DNA of 64,000 nt from Methylocapsa aurea (lineage in GTDB: Bacteria; Pseudomonadota; Alphaproteobacteria; Rhizobiales; Beijerinckiaceae). Positions 25,290 to 34,025 of this stretch are shown here, piece after piece (position 1 is the stretch's first letter; every line of letters begins with the position of its first letter). Position numbers and translations under genes: made by a program. The stretch spans positions 1 to 64,000 of the forward strand of contig NZ_JQKO01000004.1 of NCBI RefSeq assembly GCF_000746085.1, given 5' to 3'. Under the pieces are notes generated by a model. The model was not told the origin of the DNA. It did no database searches and saw only the letters and a program-made list of their open reading frames with translations.

Positions 25290-27390
25290 GGTCTCGTCCT
25301 TCTTGCTCAAGCGACCGGGAAGAATTGACGACGCGCATGCGCGCGTCAACAATAGTGAAATCATCGCCATTGGCGATGATGGGATTGAGATCGAGTTCGC
25401 TAAGCCAGGCCGCGGCGCAGAACCATTGCGACAGGTCCCCGATCAATCGGGCGAAGCGAATGAGGTCGATCGGCGGGCGGCCCCGAAATCCGGCAAGAAC
25501 CTTGTGGCCTTTCAGCTCATCCAACATGGTCCGCGCCTCGTCGGCATCGATCGGCGCCAGACGCAGGGCGACGTCGTCCAGAACTTCCGTCCACACCCCG
25601 CCAAGGCCAGCCATCACGATCGGGCCGAAGAGCGGATCGCGCCGAGCCCCGAGGATCAGCTCCACACCCGGTCCCTCCTGTCGCTGCAAAAGAGCCGGGC
25701 CGGCGCCCAGTCGGCGAGAGAAATCCTCGAATGCCTCGGCGACTGCGGCGCCGTCGGTCAGGCCTAGGCGCACGGCGCCTGCGTCACTCTTATGCGCCAG
25801 CTTAGGACGCTCCGCCTTGAGGACGACCGGAAATTGCATCTTGGCGGCCGCCGCTGCCGCAGCGGCGGGGTCCGTAACCACCATCCAACGCGCCACGGGG
25901 AAGCCCGACTGTTGCAACAGAGAAAATGCCGCGGCGGAGGTCAACCAGCCTGCATCGTCGACAGCGGCTGGCTGGAGAATTGGCTCCCTTGCCGACAGGC
26001 GCGCCAATGGTCGGAGCGGTCGGGAGACGGCGCCCGCAAGAATGGTAGCCGTCGCGCCCGGCCAAGCGTGGCAGGGCACCCCTGCCGCTTGCAGCTTCTT
26101 GCGATTAGCGTCCGCGCTTCGCGGCGCCACCCAGCAGACATGGATCGGCTTGAGCGAGCCCCTCTCACGCGCTCGCGCGCTTGCCGCAATGACGACGTCG
26201 CCAACCTCAGGCATCAGCGCCGAGCGCTGCAGCAGGACCGGAACCACCGCGTCCACTTCCTCGGACGTCATCAGGGCTTCAACCGCAAATTCGTACATTG
26301 CTGCGAAGCGCTCCCAGTCGGTGGCGACATCAATGGGATTGACGGCCGATCCTTGCGGCGGCAGTTGGCTTGCGATCTTTGCTTGCAGGCCCGGCGACAG
26401 AGCCGGCACGGCGAGACCTTTCGACTCCAGGAGATCGGTTAGCTCCACGCCTGTTCCGCCCGAATTGGTGACGATGCCGATATTGCGGCCCCGCAGCGGC
26501 GGCTGGCGATCAAGGGAAGCGGCCACGTCGAGAAGCGCCAGCCCATCTTCGACAAGATGCACGCCTGCTTGACGGAGAGCCGCGAAAATCACGGCCGCGT
26601 CGCCGGAGAGCGCGGCGGTGTGGCTGGCTGCCGCCCGTTGAGCGTCGGGGTGACGCCCTGTCTTCAAGGCGACGATTGGCTTTCTCGTCGCTACCGCCGC
26701 CGCCGCCTCGAACAGCCCGCGGCCATCGGAGATCGATTCCAGCAGCATGGCGACGACTCTCGTCTCGGGGTCCCGCCCCAGAAATTCGAGCAGCTCGACG
26801 TCGTCGAGGTCGAGCTTGTTGCCAAGGGCGACTATCTTGGCGAAGCCGGTGCCGTCATCCGTCGAGCGCCCGTAGGCCGCCATGCCATAGGCGCCGCTCT
26901 GAGTCAGCAGGGAAATGCCCCCGCGTGAAGGCAAGCCGATCGATAGGGAGCCGTTGAGGCCGCAAGCGGTGTTGATGACGCCAAAGCAGTTCGGGCCGAG
27001 AATCCGCACTCCACGCGCAGCCGCCATGCCGGCCACCTCGCGCTGCAACTCGACGCCGCGCCGTCCGGTCTCGGCGAAGCCGCCGCTGATGACGATAGCG
27101 ACAGGGACTCCTGCAGCGCCGCAGTCCGCAATGACGTTTGGCACAGCCGCCGGCGGCGTGACGACGATCGCCAAGTCCACCGGCCCAGGAACGGCCGCAA
27201 GACTGGGATAAGCGGGACACCCCAGAAGCTCGCTGGCCGACGGATGAATCGCGACGACTTCGCCTTCGAAGCCCGCCTCGAGGGCCGTCAGGTTGCGCAG
27301 GAACAAGGCTCCGGCCTTGCGGGGGGAGGCCGAAGCTCCGACGACCGCCACGCGGCGCGGCGCGAACAAGGCGTCCTGCCAATCCGTCAC
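25273..27390 (-). CDS. ADP-forming acyl-CoA synthetase (NDP-forming acetate-CoA ligase family)
   Basis: A 705-aa fused enzyme: CoA-binding domain (VAVVGASASPRKAGALFLRN), succinyl-CoA-ligase-like domains with the phospho-His segment AASHTAALSGDAAV, and a C-terminal ATP-grasp domain (VVLKAERPKLAHKSDAGAVR, LSELDLNPIIANGDD). It reversibly couples acyl-CoA plus ADP and phosphate to acid plus ATP plus CoA. GTG start; the four-base overlap with the PLP-enzyme gene couples it to CoM synthesis. With the acylating aldehyde dehydrogenase after it, it could link sulfoacetate to sulfoacetaldehyde in either direction. Substrate is inferred. Confidence 0.8.
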   Translation of the reverse strand: MTDWQDALFAPRRVAVVGASASPRKAGALFLRNLTALEAGFEGEVVAIHPSASELLGCPAYPSLAAVPGPVDLAIVVTPPAAVPNVIADCGAAGVPVAIVISGGFAETGRRGVELQREVAGMAAARGVRILGPNCFGVINTACGLNGSLSIGLPSRGGISLLTQSGAYGMAAYGRSTDDGTGFAKIVALGNKLDLDDVELLEFLGRDPETRVVAMLLESISDGRGLFEAAAAVATRKPIVALKTGRHPDAQRAAASHTAALSGDAAVIFAALRQAGVHLVEDGLALLDVAASLDRQPPLRGRNIGIVTNSGGTGVELTDLLESKGLAVPALSPGLQAKIASQLPPQGSAVNPIDVATDWERFAAMYEFAVEALMTSEEVDAVVPVLLQRSALMPEVGDVVIAASARARERGSLKPIHVCWVAPRSADANRKKLQAAGVPCHAWPGATATILAGAVSRPLRPLARLSAREPILQPAAVDDAGWLTSAAAFSLLQQSGFPVARWMVVTDPAAAAAAAAKMQFPVVLKAERPKLAHKSDAGAVRLGLTDGAAVAEAFEDFSRRLGAGPALLQRQEGPGVELILGARRDPLFGPIVMAGLGGVWTEVLDDVALRLAPIDADEARTMLDELKGHKVLAGFRGRPPIDLIRFARLIGDLSQWFCAAAWLSELDLNPIIANGDDFTIVDARMRVVNSSRSLEQEGRDHGDAH

Positions 27391-28391
27391 GACATTCCCT
27401 CCACGGCGGCGGTGAACAGGCTCGGAGCCCCACCGGTATGCAGAAAGAGAACGTCATCCGCGCCGGCATATCGGCCTTGCGACAGCAGGGTGCGGTAGCC
27501 GGCCATGGCTTTGCCGGTATAGGTGGGATCGAGGAATACGCCTTCGGCGCGCGCTGTTGCGACAATCGCGCCCTTCCCTTCCGGCGATGGAACACCGTAC
27601 CCCGCTCCAAGGAAACCATCATGGACGAAGAGCTTGACGCTACCGAGCTGCGCGGGACAATCGAGCGCGGCGGCCGCTTCGGCTGCTAAATTCCGGGCCC
27701 GCGACAAAGCTTCGGCTGCCGGCCGGCTGACCGTGATCGCTTCCAGCCGCCAAGTCGCGCCGAACAGCGCCGTTCCCAATAGCCATCCCGCGAGCGTCCC
27801 GGCCCCTCCCACCGCCATAACCACTGCTTGCGGCATGACGCCGAGATCCGCGCATTGTTCGAGGGTCTCGCGCACCGCCAGGACGTGGGCCAGGGCGCCG
27901 AGGGCGCAGGCGCCGCCACGAGGAACGCTAAAAGGCCGGCCGCCCCGCGCGACAACCTTGGCTACGGATGCCTTGATGCCGCGATCCACGGAAGCGCGGT
28001 CCGCATCGCCGGTAAAGACGATCTCGGCCCCGAGCATTCGGGTCAACCAATGGTTTCCTTCGACCCTCGGGGGCGCTGCGCCCCAATAGATGGCGATGCA
28101 ACGCAATCCGGTCATGGCCGCCACACCGGCGCTGGCCCGAACATGGTTCGACAGGGGACCGGCGCCGGTAACCAGAGTGTCTGCGCCTTGACGCAACGCT
28201 TCGGCGACGATGAGATCCAGGGAGCGAACCTTGTTGCCGCCGAATGCAAAAGGAAGAAGATCGTCGCGCTTGAACCACAATTGTGGACCGCCAAGGGCCG
28301 CCGAGAGGCGGCGGGCGGGGGCGAGTGGCGTCGGTTCGCACACGAGCGACAGACGCGGCAGGGCGTCGAGGCTAGCGGTCCAGGCGGTCAC
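27387..28391 (-). CDS. xcbE: PLP enzyme of CoM synthesis, XcbE-like (D-cysteine desulfhydrase family)
   Basis: A 334-aa fold-type II PLP enzyme. The PLP lysine is K54 in FKRDDLLPFAFGGNKVRSLD. Further motifs are GAGPLSNHVRASAG (phosphate/substrate loop) and the C-terminal LHTGGAPSLF. The family includes D-cysteine desulfhydrase and L-cysteate sulfo-lyase. In Xanthobacter a relative (XcbE1) belongs to the bacterial CoM pathway, where a PLP enzyme is reported to perform thiolation. Gene order after comA and two lyases and four-base overlaps on both sides make XcbE the best call; cysteate sulfo-lyase is the main alternative. Confidence 0.8.
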   Translation of the reverse strand: MTAWTASLDALPRLSLVCEPTPLAPARRLSAALGGPQLWFKRDDLLPFAFGGNKVRSLDLIVAEALRQGADTLVTGAGPLSNHVRASAGVAAMTGLRCIAIYWGAAPPRVEGNHWLTRMLGAEIVFTGDADRASVDRGIKASVAKVVARGGRPFSVPRGGACALGALAHVLAVRETLEQCADLGVMPQAVVMAVGGAGTLAGWLLGTALFGATWRLEAITVSRPAAEALSRARNLAAEAAAALDCPAQLGSVKLFVHDGFLGAGYGVPSPEGKGAIVATARAEGVFLDPTYTGKAMAGYRTLLSQGRYAGADDVLFLHTGGAPSLFTAAVEGMS

Positions 28392-29746
28392 GGCGGGCTC
28401 CCTTTGAGAACCCGGTCCACCAGCTCTCGACAGTGCCCGGTTTGGGCCTCGATGGAAAACAGCCGATCGATTTCTTGCGTCTTCAGATGACTGCGGATGT
28501 CTAAATCCTCCGCGACGGCGGCCGCGAAGGGCCTGCCTTCGCGGCGCGCCGCGGCGGCCAGCCGTTGAACCGCACGATGCGCTGTCTGCTTGCCGACGCG
28601 GTGGGCAAGGGCGATCATGAGGGCTTCCGAAAAGAGCAGCCCGCTGGAAGCTTCCATATTGGCGCGCATGCGGTCCGCGCGCACCTCCAGCCCCCCGAGG
28701 AGAGATGCGAGCAGGCTATGGGCCTTGCCCGCCGCCATGGTCAACTCCGGCACGGCGTGCCATTCCACCTTCCACGATCTGCCATCGCGTTCGTGGTCGT
28801 GAACCAGGCCCTCGGCAAGAAGCCCAGCATTTGCCCGCACGACGCGGGCCAGGGTTCCAAGATGTTCGGCCATCTCCGGGTTGCGCTTATGCGGCATGGT
28901 GATGCTGCCGATCCCTTCGGTGCTGGCGCTTTCGCAAAGCTCGCCGATCTCGTCGCGCTGAAGGTTGTAAATCTCGTGCCCGATCCGGTCGGCGGCGCCG
29001 GTGGACAGAACCAGGAGGTGAGCCCATTCGGCGAGGATGTCGCGGCTCGCCGTCCAGGATATATCCGGCTCGCGCAGGCCGAGGCGCCCGAGGAAGCGCC
29101 GCTGCACGGCCAATGCTTCCGGCCCCATGGCCGAAAGGCTGCCGACGCCGCCGCACAGCTGGCCCACTTCCATGCGCCGAGCGGCTTCCTCGAAGCGCTG
29201 TCGATGGCGTCGCAGTTCGGCCAGCCACCCCGCGGCCTTGAACCCGAAGGTGATCGGCAGTCCCTGCTGCCCGTGGGTTCGTCCGGCCATGACCGTATCC
29301 CGGTGGCGTCGGCAGAGGTCCGCCGTCGCCGCCATCGCGCGCTCGAGGTCCGCGACGAGCAAGCCGCGGGCCTCACGCAGCGTCAGCATGAGCCAGGTGT
29401 CCGTAATGTCCTGGACCGTGGCCCCGAAGTAGAACCATTCAGCGCCGGACGCGGAGCATCGGCGCGCGACGGCCGCGATCAAACCGGCCGTCGAGTGGCA
29501 GGTTGCTTCGTATCGTTCCCGGCATTCGGCGAGAAAATCAGCGTCGACATCGATCGACCGGCACGCCGCCTGAATGTCTCGGGCCGCCTCAGCCGGGATA
29601 AGCCCATGTTCGGCTTGCGCTTCCGCGAGCAGGCCCAACAGATCGAGCCATCGCCGCGTTCGCGGCGCATCAGCGAATAGGGCCCTCATCTCTGGGGTGG
29701 CCCACGCGCCGCCGTAGATGGCCGACCCGAATGACCATTCCGTCAC
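28388..29746 (-). CDS. xcbD: Aspartase/fumarase-superfamily lyase of CoM synthesis, XcbD-like
   Basis: A 452-aa lyase of the class II fumarase/adenylosuccinate lyase type. Conserved blocks are FGATVQDITDTW, AGRTHGQQGLPITFGFK and the catalytic serine loop GSITMPHKRNPEMAEH. GTG start, overlapping genes on both sides. Of the two adjacent superfamily members this is second after comA, matching xcbD1 in Xanthobacter. The published bacterial pathway assigns sulfite addition, phosphate elimination, decarboxylation, thiolation and reduction; the step of this protein is inferred to be the one after phosphate elimination. Confidence 0.75.
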   Translation of the reverse strand: MTEWSFGSAIYGGAWATPEMRALFADAPRTRRWLDLLGLLAEAQAEHGLIPAEAARDIQAACRSIDVDADFLAECRERYEATCHSTAGLIAAVARRCSASGAEWFYFGATVQDITDTWLMLTLREARGLLVADLERAMAATADLCRRHRDTVMAGRTHGQQGLPITFGFKAAGWLAELRRHRQRFEEAARRMEVGQLCGGVGSLSAMGPEALAVQRRFLGRLGLREPDISWTASRDILAEWAHLLVLSTGAADRIGHEIYNLQRDEIGELCESASTEGIGSITMPHKRNPEMAEHLGTLARVVRANAGLLAEGLVHDHERDGRSWKVEWHAVPELTMAAGKAHSLLASLLGGLEVRADRMRANMEASSGLLFSEALMIALAHRVGKQTAHRAVQRLAAAARREGRPFAAAVAEDLDIRSHLKTQEIDRLFSIEAQTGHCRELVDRVLKGSPP

Positions 29747-31272
29747 GAGGCGTCTCCCGCGAAAGCCTCCGCCTCGGCATGGAGGCGACGGAGCGCGGCC
29801 TCCCGGTGCGCGCGCGCGACTTCGATCGCGCGGCGGCGCTGGCCGACCGCCTCGAATAGTGCGGCCGCCATCGCCGTCACCTCTTCCGGTGAGGCGCCGC
29901 CAACATCCCTCCGCGACGCGACGCAGGTGGTAGGATTGAGCGCCGCGGCGACCAATTGATCAGTAACGCCATTGAAGGGCAGGCCGGCGGCCCGCAGGGC
30001 GTTGGCGACGTCGCTCGCCGTCGCCGCGGCGAGGGTGCGCTTATTCTCCTCCAGCGCTCCGACGAGACGCCCGACGACGCCGTGCGCGCAACGGTAATCG
30101 ATTCCGACCGCCGCCATCAGACGCTCGGCAAGGTCGGACGCACATGCCGACCGATCGTCCAAGGCGGCAAAAGCGCGCGCCTCGTCCATGCTCAGCCCAT
30201 CCACGCACTCGGCGACGAGCGATGCGGCCTCGCCGGCGGATCGAACGGCATCGGGCGCCGCCTCGTAGGCGAAAAAGCGGTTGTCCATCTGGCCGGAGGG
30301 CGTCCGGGCGGCGGCGGCCATCCCGGCCTGCACGCCGATCAGACGGTTCGCGACAGCCCTGACGAAGGCCAGAGCATATGGGTTGCGCTTGTGCGGCATG
30401 ATCTTGCTCGCCCGCGCATGGCGGTCAGCAAGTCTGACGAACCCGAATTCGGCCGATGCGAAGATCATCAGGTCCTCCGCCAAGCGGTCCAGATTCACCG
30501 CCGCGGTCACGGCGACGGCGGCCGCTTCAAGAGCGATGTCCGCCTGCCACATGGCGTCGCGGGCGTGCCGGACCGGTTGGCGAAAACCCAGGCGGTCCGC
30601 CAGCTTGGGCCGGTCCTGCATCGTCACCGAGCCATTGGAGCTGCCGATGCCCGCGGGGCTCTGGTCGACGCGGTCGTAAAGGGCCTGGACCCGATCAAGG
30701 TCGCGCAGGATCGGCCAGGCGAAGGACTGCAGGTAATGGCCAAATGTGGTCGGTTGGGCCGCCTGCAGATAGGTATAATCGGGCATCAGCGCGTCGCGGC
30801 GTCGCAGCGACGCGGAATTGAGAGCCTCGGCCGCCTTGGCCAGGGCCTCGCCGAGATCAAGCAATTCGTCGCAGAGCGTGAGATGGTAGGCCGTCGTCAG
30901 CGCCTCGCGGCGTGCGCGGGCGACGCCTAGCCAGCCGACCGCCTCGGTGCGTTCGGCGAGCCAAGCCTCCCGATTGGTGTATAGGTCGCCATATTCGGCG
31001 GCCGGAGCGAATGAGGCGCGCGCCTCGTGGAGCGCGAGAAGCGCCGCGACCAAGGCGCGGGCGCTATCGCGGGGGATGACGCCTCGCTCCGCCAGGGTCA
31101 TCGTATGCGCGAGATCAACCCAGCCAATCGTCGTGACCAGACCTTTCTGCGCTTGCAACTCGCGACTAAACGCGATGTCGGTGAGGCGCTTCGACGGCGC
31201 TTCCGTCAACCGTTCACCGACCTCGAGGACGGCCGCGCGCGCGATGTCGCCCAAAGGAATGGTCGGGCTCAT
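29743..31272 (-). CDS. xcbC: Aspartase/fumarase-superfamily lyase, XcbC-like phosphosulfolactate phosphate-lyase
   Basis: A 509-aa lyase of the argininosuccinate-lyase type: [32 protein letters not shown] and the catalytic loop [15 protein letters not shown], with residues that differ from canonical argininosuccinate lyase around the substrate. It starts at ATG 31272 overlapping the end of comA. In Xanthobacter the lyase encoded next to comA (XcbC1) removes phosphate from phosphosulfolactate to give sulfoacrylate. The same neighbour relation here supports that reaction. It is about 50 residues longer than typical family members. Confidence 0.75.
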   Translation of the reverse strand: MSPTIPLGDIARAAVLEVGERLTEAPSKRLTDIAFSRELQAQKGLVTTIGWVDLAHTMTLAERGVIPRDSARALVAALLALHEARASFAPAAEYGDLYTNREAWLAERTEAVGWLGVARARREALTTAYHLTLCDELLDLGEALAKAAEALNSASLRRRDALMPDYTYLQAAQPTTFGHYLQSFAWPILRDLDRVQALYDRVDQSPAGIGSSNGSVTMQDRPKLADRLGFRQPVRHARDAMWQADIALEAAAVAVTAAVNLDRLAEDLMIFASAEFGFVRLADRHARASKIMPHKRNPYALAFVRAVANRLIGVQAGMAAAARTPSGQMDNRFFAYEAAPDAVRSAGEAASLVAECVDGLSMDEARAFAALDDRSACASDLAERLMAAVGIDYRCAHGVVGRLVGALEENKRTLAAATASDVANALRAAGLPFNGVTDQLVAAALNPTTCVASRRDVGGASPEEVTAMAAALFEAVGQRRRAIEVARAHREAALRRLHAEAEAFAGDAS

Positions 31273-32159
31273 TTTTCGCTCCGGGCGGGTTCGATTCCGA
31301 CTGCGTCCTCAACCCGCGTCGGATCCCAGCGGCCAGAATCCATGGATTGATGGGCGATCGTCGAAAACGTTTCGAAACGCAGGCCGCAGCGCAAGGCTTC
31401 CAGAGCCAGGCATTCTTGCGGTCGGATATTGCCCAGGCTGACATTGGCGCCGAATCGGCAAACCAGATAGGCCTGCTGGGGCCGGAGGGGGGCCTCCCAG
31501 ATAAGGCGAGGAGCAGAGTCCCCGACCAGCCTGATGATCTCATCCAGGAAACCGGTGCGAATGCCGCCTTTCTGGTCGTAGATGCCAATGCCCTGCCCGC
31601 ACTCCCTCCCCTCGATAATCACCCAGGAGGCTCCCCAGGCCAGATCCTTCAAAGCCTGCTCGGCCAGTTCCTCGGCGCCCGGCTGCCGCTTGGGGTCCTT
31701 GCGGCCAACCTCGGTAATGGCGACGAGTCCAGAATCCCGCGCGCACTCAATGACTCGCCGGCGACGGTCGCCGGGCAGGTCGATGGTCCCTTCGGAAATC
31801 TCGACCGCCCGGAACCCCAGGTCTTTCGCGTGTCGCATGAAGACGCGGCAGTGCTGCTGGACGATGGCCGCTTCGAGCAAGGTGCCGCCGGGGTAAGTCA
31901 AGAGGTCGCGCGCATGGAGTAGCGCCAGCTTCTCCTCGAGGATCGGCAGCGGCATCAAGGCCGAGGTGCCAAAGCCGAACTTCCAATGGTCGATGTGCTC
32001 CCCCGCCAGCGCCAAAATGTCTCGCAGGGCGGTGGCGCCGAGGCCGGTGTCGATGACCATCGTGACGCCGGTCGTCCGCGGCCGGCGGATCCTGCGGTTC
32101 ACGATCACGTCAAGGGACCATACGCCCTGCCAGGGCGATCTAAACCCGGTCGATGTCAC
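31269..32159 (-). CDS. comA: Phosphosulfolactate synthase (ComA/XcbB)
   Basis: A 296-aa TIM-barrel enzyme adding sulfite to phosphoenolpyruvate, the first step of CoM synthesis. Family blocks are [95 protein letters not shown] and [15 protein letters not shown] start with GAGGGAG upstream overlaps the preceding gene by 20 bases, and the stop overlaps the next start. This is the anchor gene for calling the block a CoM pathway, because ComA has no common close look-alike. Confidence 0.92.
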   Translation of the reverse strand: MTSTGFRSPWQGVWSLDVIVNRRIRRPRTTGVTMVIDTGLGATALRDILALAGEHIDHWKFGFGTSALMPLPILEEKLALLHARDLLTYPGGTLLEAAIVQQHCRVFMRHAKDLGFRAVEISEGTIDLPGDRRRRVIECARDSGLVAITEVGRKDPKRQPGAEELAEQALKDLAWGASWVIIEGRECGQGIGIYDQKGGIRTGFLDEIIRLVGDSAPRLIWEAPLRPQQAYLVCRFGANVSLGNIRPQECLALEALRCGLRFETFSTIAHQSMDSGRWDPTRVEDAVGIEPARSEK

Positions 32160-33078
32160 GCGACAACTCCCTCAACGCCCGTTCGATCATCACCAGGTTC
32201 GCCCCCCACGGGACAACCATGACTTCGCCCTCACGTTCGATGTCGAATTCCCAAAGGCAGCATTTGAGGATTGTCGGCTCACTCCTGCAACCGCCGATCA
32301 CGCGCGGGCACATTTCCACTCGCGGCGGCTCGTCGCCATAGTAGTGACGGTGGAATTGCAGGCTGCGTTCGCAGCCGATCAAGGTCCAGTCATGACGCTC
32401 GGGAGGTCGCTCGTCGAGATAGTAGATCGGAGCGCCGAGGTCCTCGAGGCCTCCCGACCTGCAAGGGACCAGGAACGCGGGCGCCGACATGTTCCGCACC
32501 AAATTCTTCAGGTCTATCCGTTCGAGGACCGGAATGATGGGAGGCAGATCGGCGTAGCTGAGAACGTGGCGAACGAGGTCGAAGAGTTTGGGAGGCTCGG
32601 GAGGAGCCACTTCGACGACCTTGAGAACGAAAGGACTCGGATGGTGGATGAAGTTGACGTGGTCATACTTTCCTTCGCAAATGAGCGTCTGGTCCTTGCT
32701 GACGCCGTGGAGGGCCGCCAGAGCGGCAAGGGCCGACCGGTTTGCGCAATCGGTTTCGGGATCGCGCACATAGATGCACGCTTCAGCAAGGGCCAGGACC
32801 TCCACATGCACAATCGGCGCGAAAAGGGGTTCACGGTCGGAAACATCGACGGCGATGACCGCATGTCCTCCGCCCGGCGCCTTCAGCACGATGAACTCAG
32901 TGCGGCGATAGGCCTCCCGGCCAAGGAAATAGTCAGCAATTCCGTGCTCCGTCATCGGGCCATCGAAAGCTTGGACGCTGACTCCGCGGTAGGGAAGCGG
33001 AACCACGTTGAGCCTCTCCTTGAACAGCGGGCGGGCGGTTTTGGCTTGGGGCGCGAGCAGACCGGCCGATGCGGGCAT
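32140..33078 (-). CDS. Uncharacterised protein opening the CoM biosynthesis block
   Basis: A 312-aa soluble protein without a signal peptide or membrane segment. It has a His-rich segment ([10 protein letters not shown]), a second His run ([14 protein letters not shown]) and clustered cysteines (ILKCCLWEF and the MCPRVIGGC region), which could bind metal. Its 3' end overlaps comA by 20 bases, so it is translated with the CoM genes. I do not recognise a family. Context suggests a role in CoM synthesis, delivery or regulation; the unassigned final reduction step is one candidate, but no nucleotide-binding motif is visible. Confidence 0.7.
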   Translation of the reverse strand: MPASAGLLAPQAKTARPLFKERLNVVPLPYRGVSVQAFDGPMTEHGIADYFLGREAYRRTEFIVLKAPGGGHAVIAVDVSDREPLFAPIVHVEVLALAEACIYVRDPETDCANRSALAALAALHGVSKDQTLICEGKYDHVNFIHHPSPFVLKVVEVAPPEPPKLFDLVRHVLSYADLPPIIPVLERIDLKNLVRNMSAPAFLVPCRSGGLEDLGAPIYYLDERPPERHDWTLIGCERSLQFHRHYYGDEPPRVEMCPRVIGGCRSEPTILKCCLWEFDIEREGEVMVVPWGANLVMIERALRELSRDIDRV

Positions 33079-33100
33079 AGGACATTCCTCCCTCGCGCCC

Positions 33101-33190
33101 AGAGCATGATGTCTATCATGCTCTCTATCTCTTTGTTTTAACGTATGATCTTATCGAAAAAGTCTGTACGTTTTGGGATCATGCTCTAGG
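33101..33190. repeat. Intergenic palindromic repeat (AGAGCATGAT type)
   Basis: AGAGCATGAT-GTCT-ATCATGCTCT (33101-33124) is a perfect 10-base stem with a four-base loop. About 50 bases on, GATCATGCTCTAG repeats the arm, and AAAGTCTGTACG between them resembles the spacer of dispersed Hyphomicrobiales palindromes. It fills the gap between the CoA-transferase-like genes and the CoM block and may stabilise or attenuate the polycistronic RNA. Confidence 0.6.
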
Positions 33191-34025
33191 TGATTGCGAA
33201 TTCGCGCCGCAGATCCTCGGCGCGAATCTCCTTCTCGTGGACCTTCAGTGGATCGAGCCGCCGGATGAGTTCGACGACCGAGCGCTCCGGCGCCGGAATC
33301 GTCTCGACCTTGGCGGCGAGCCTCGGCGTGAACCCCATGTTCTCCAGAACCTCGTCGAGCGAGGTGTCGCGGTAGACTGCGGTTAGCCGGGCGTGCCCGT
33401 CGGCGTCGAAGTCGAACAGGCCGAGCTCGGTCACAAGCCATTGCGGGCCGCCGCCGCGATGGCCGAGCTCCTTTGCGGGCTGTCCGTCTCGGGTGCGGTG
33501 GCCAAGATTGGTGATAAAATCGCAGTCCTCGACGAGACGGAATCGGCGTTGGCCCTTGGCGTCCTTCGGCGACCGATGGGCCGTGGTCCAAAGGGTGATA
33601 TGGGCTGCGTCGCAGGAAAGGTTGCAGCCGCCGCCGCCGCCGGGCAATTTCAGCTTGATGTTGGGATAGCCCAGCGCCGTCACATTGCAGTTGCCCCATC
33701 GGTCGATCTGTAAGCCGGACAGGAACATTCGTCCCATGCGCCCGGCCGCCGCGAGGTCGAACAGCTCCTCAATGCCAAGCGAGGACGACGCGCCGCGATC
33801 CATCACCCAATCGTTCGAGGTGGGGGCCAGAAAAGGCGGTTCAGGATCGACCCCATAGGTAGCGCCCGCCACCAAGATCATCCGCGGCGCATGGGTTCGC
33901 TTCGCCACATGCATGGCGAGCTGGATCAGCGGCGATCCGAATCCATGGAAGACCAGCGTCCCGTCCGCGATCGTGCGGGTGAGCGCCGCGATCATCATCT
34001 CGCCGAAGGTGCAGCTTGTCGTCAT
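33186..34025 (-). CDS. CoA-transferase-like subunit B
   Basis: A 279-aa protein of the class I CoA-transferase beta type, related to GctB/IpdB: FGEMMIAALTRTIADGTLVF, FLSGLQIDRWGNCNVTALGY, KLPGGGGGCNLSCDA. The start at 34025 overlaps the alpha stop (ATGA). Where class I transferases carry the catalytic Glu after a beta strand (ESG type), this protein reads LVAGATYGVDP with no acid. This recalls IpdAB-type enzymes, which are CoA-transferase folds acting as hydrolases. The likely substrate is an acyl-CoA or 3-oxoacid from the epoxide pathway, by context. Confidence 0.7.
   Translation of the reverse strand: MTTSCTFGEMMIAALTRTIADGTLVFHGFGSPLIQLAMHVAKRTHAPRMILVAGATYGVDPEPPFLAPTSNDWVMDRGASSSLGIEELFDLAAAGRMGRMFLSGLQIDRWGNCNVTALGYPNIKLKLPGGGGGCNLSCDAAHITLWTTAHRSPKDAKGQRRFRLVEDCDFITNLGHRTRDGQPAKELGHRGGGPQWLVTELGLFDFDADGHARLTAVYRDTSLDEVLENMGFTPRLAAKVETIPAPERSVVELIRRLDPLKVHEKEIRAEDLRREFAIT

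Noticed and set aside
27387-28391. L-cysteate sulfo-lyase (cuyA) or D-cysteine desulfhydrase
   Set aside because: The family is the same, but four-base overlaps with an xcbD-like lyase and the xcb gene order favour a CoM biosynthesis role. Kept as an alternative.
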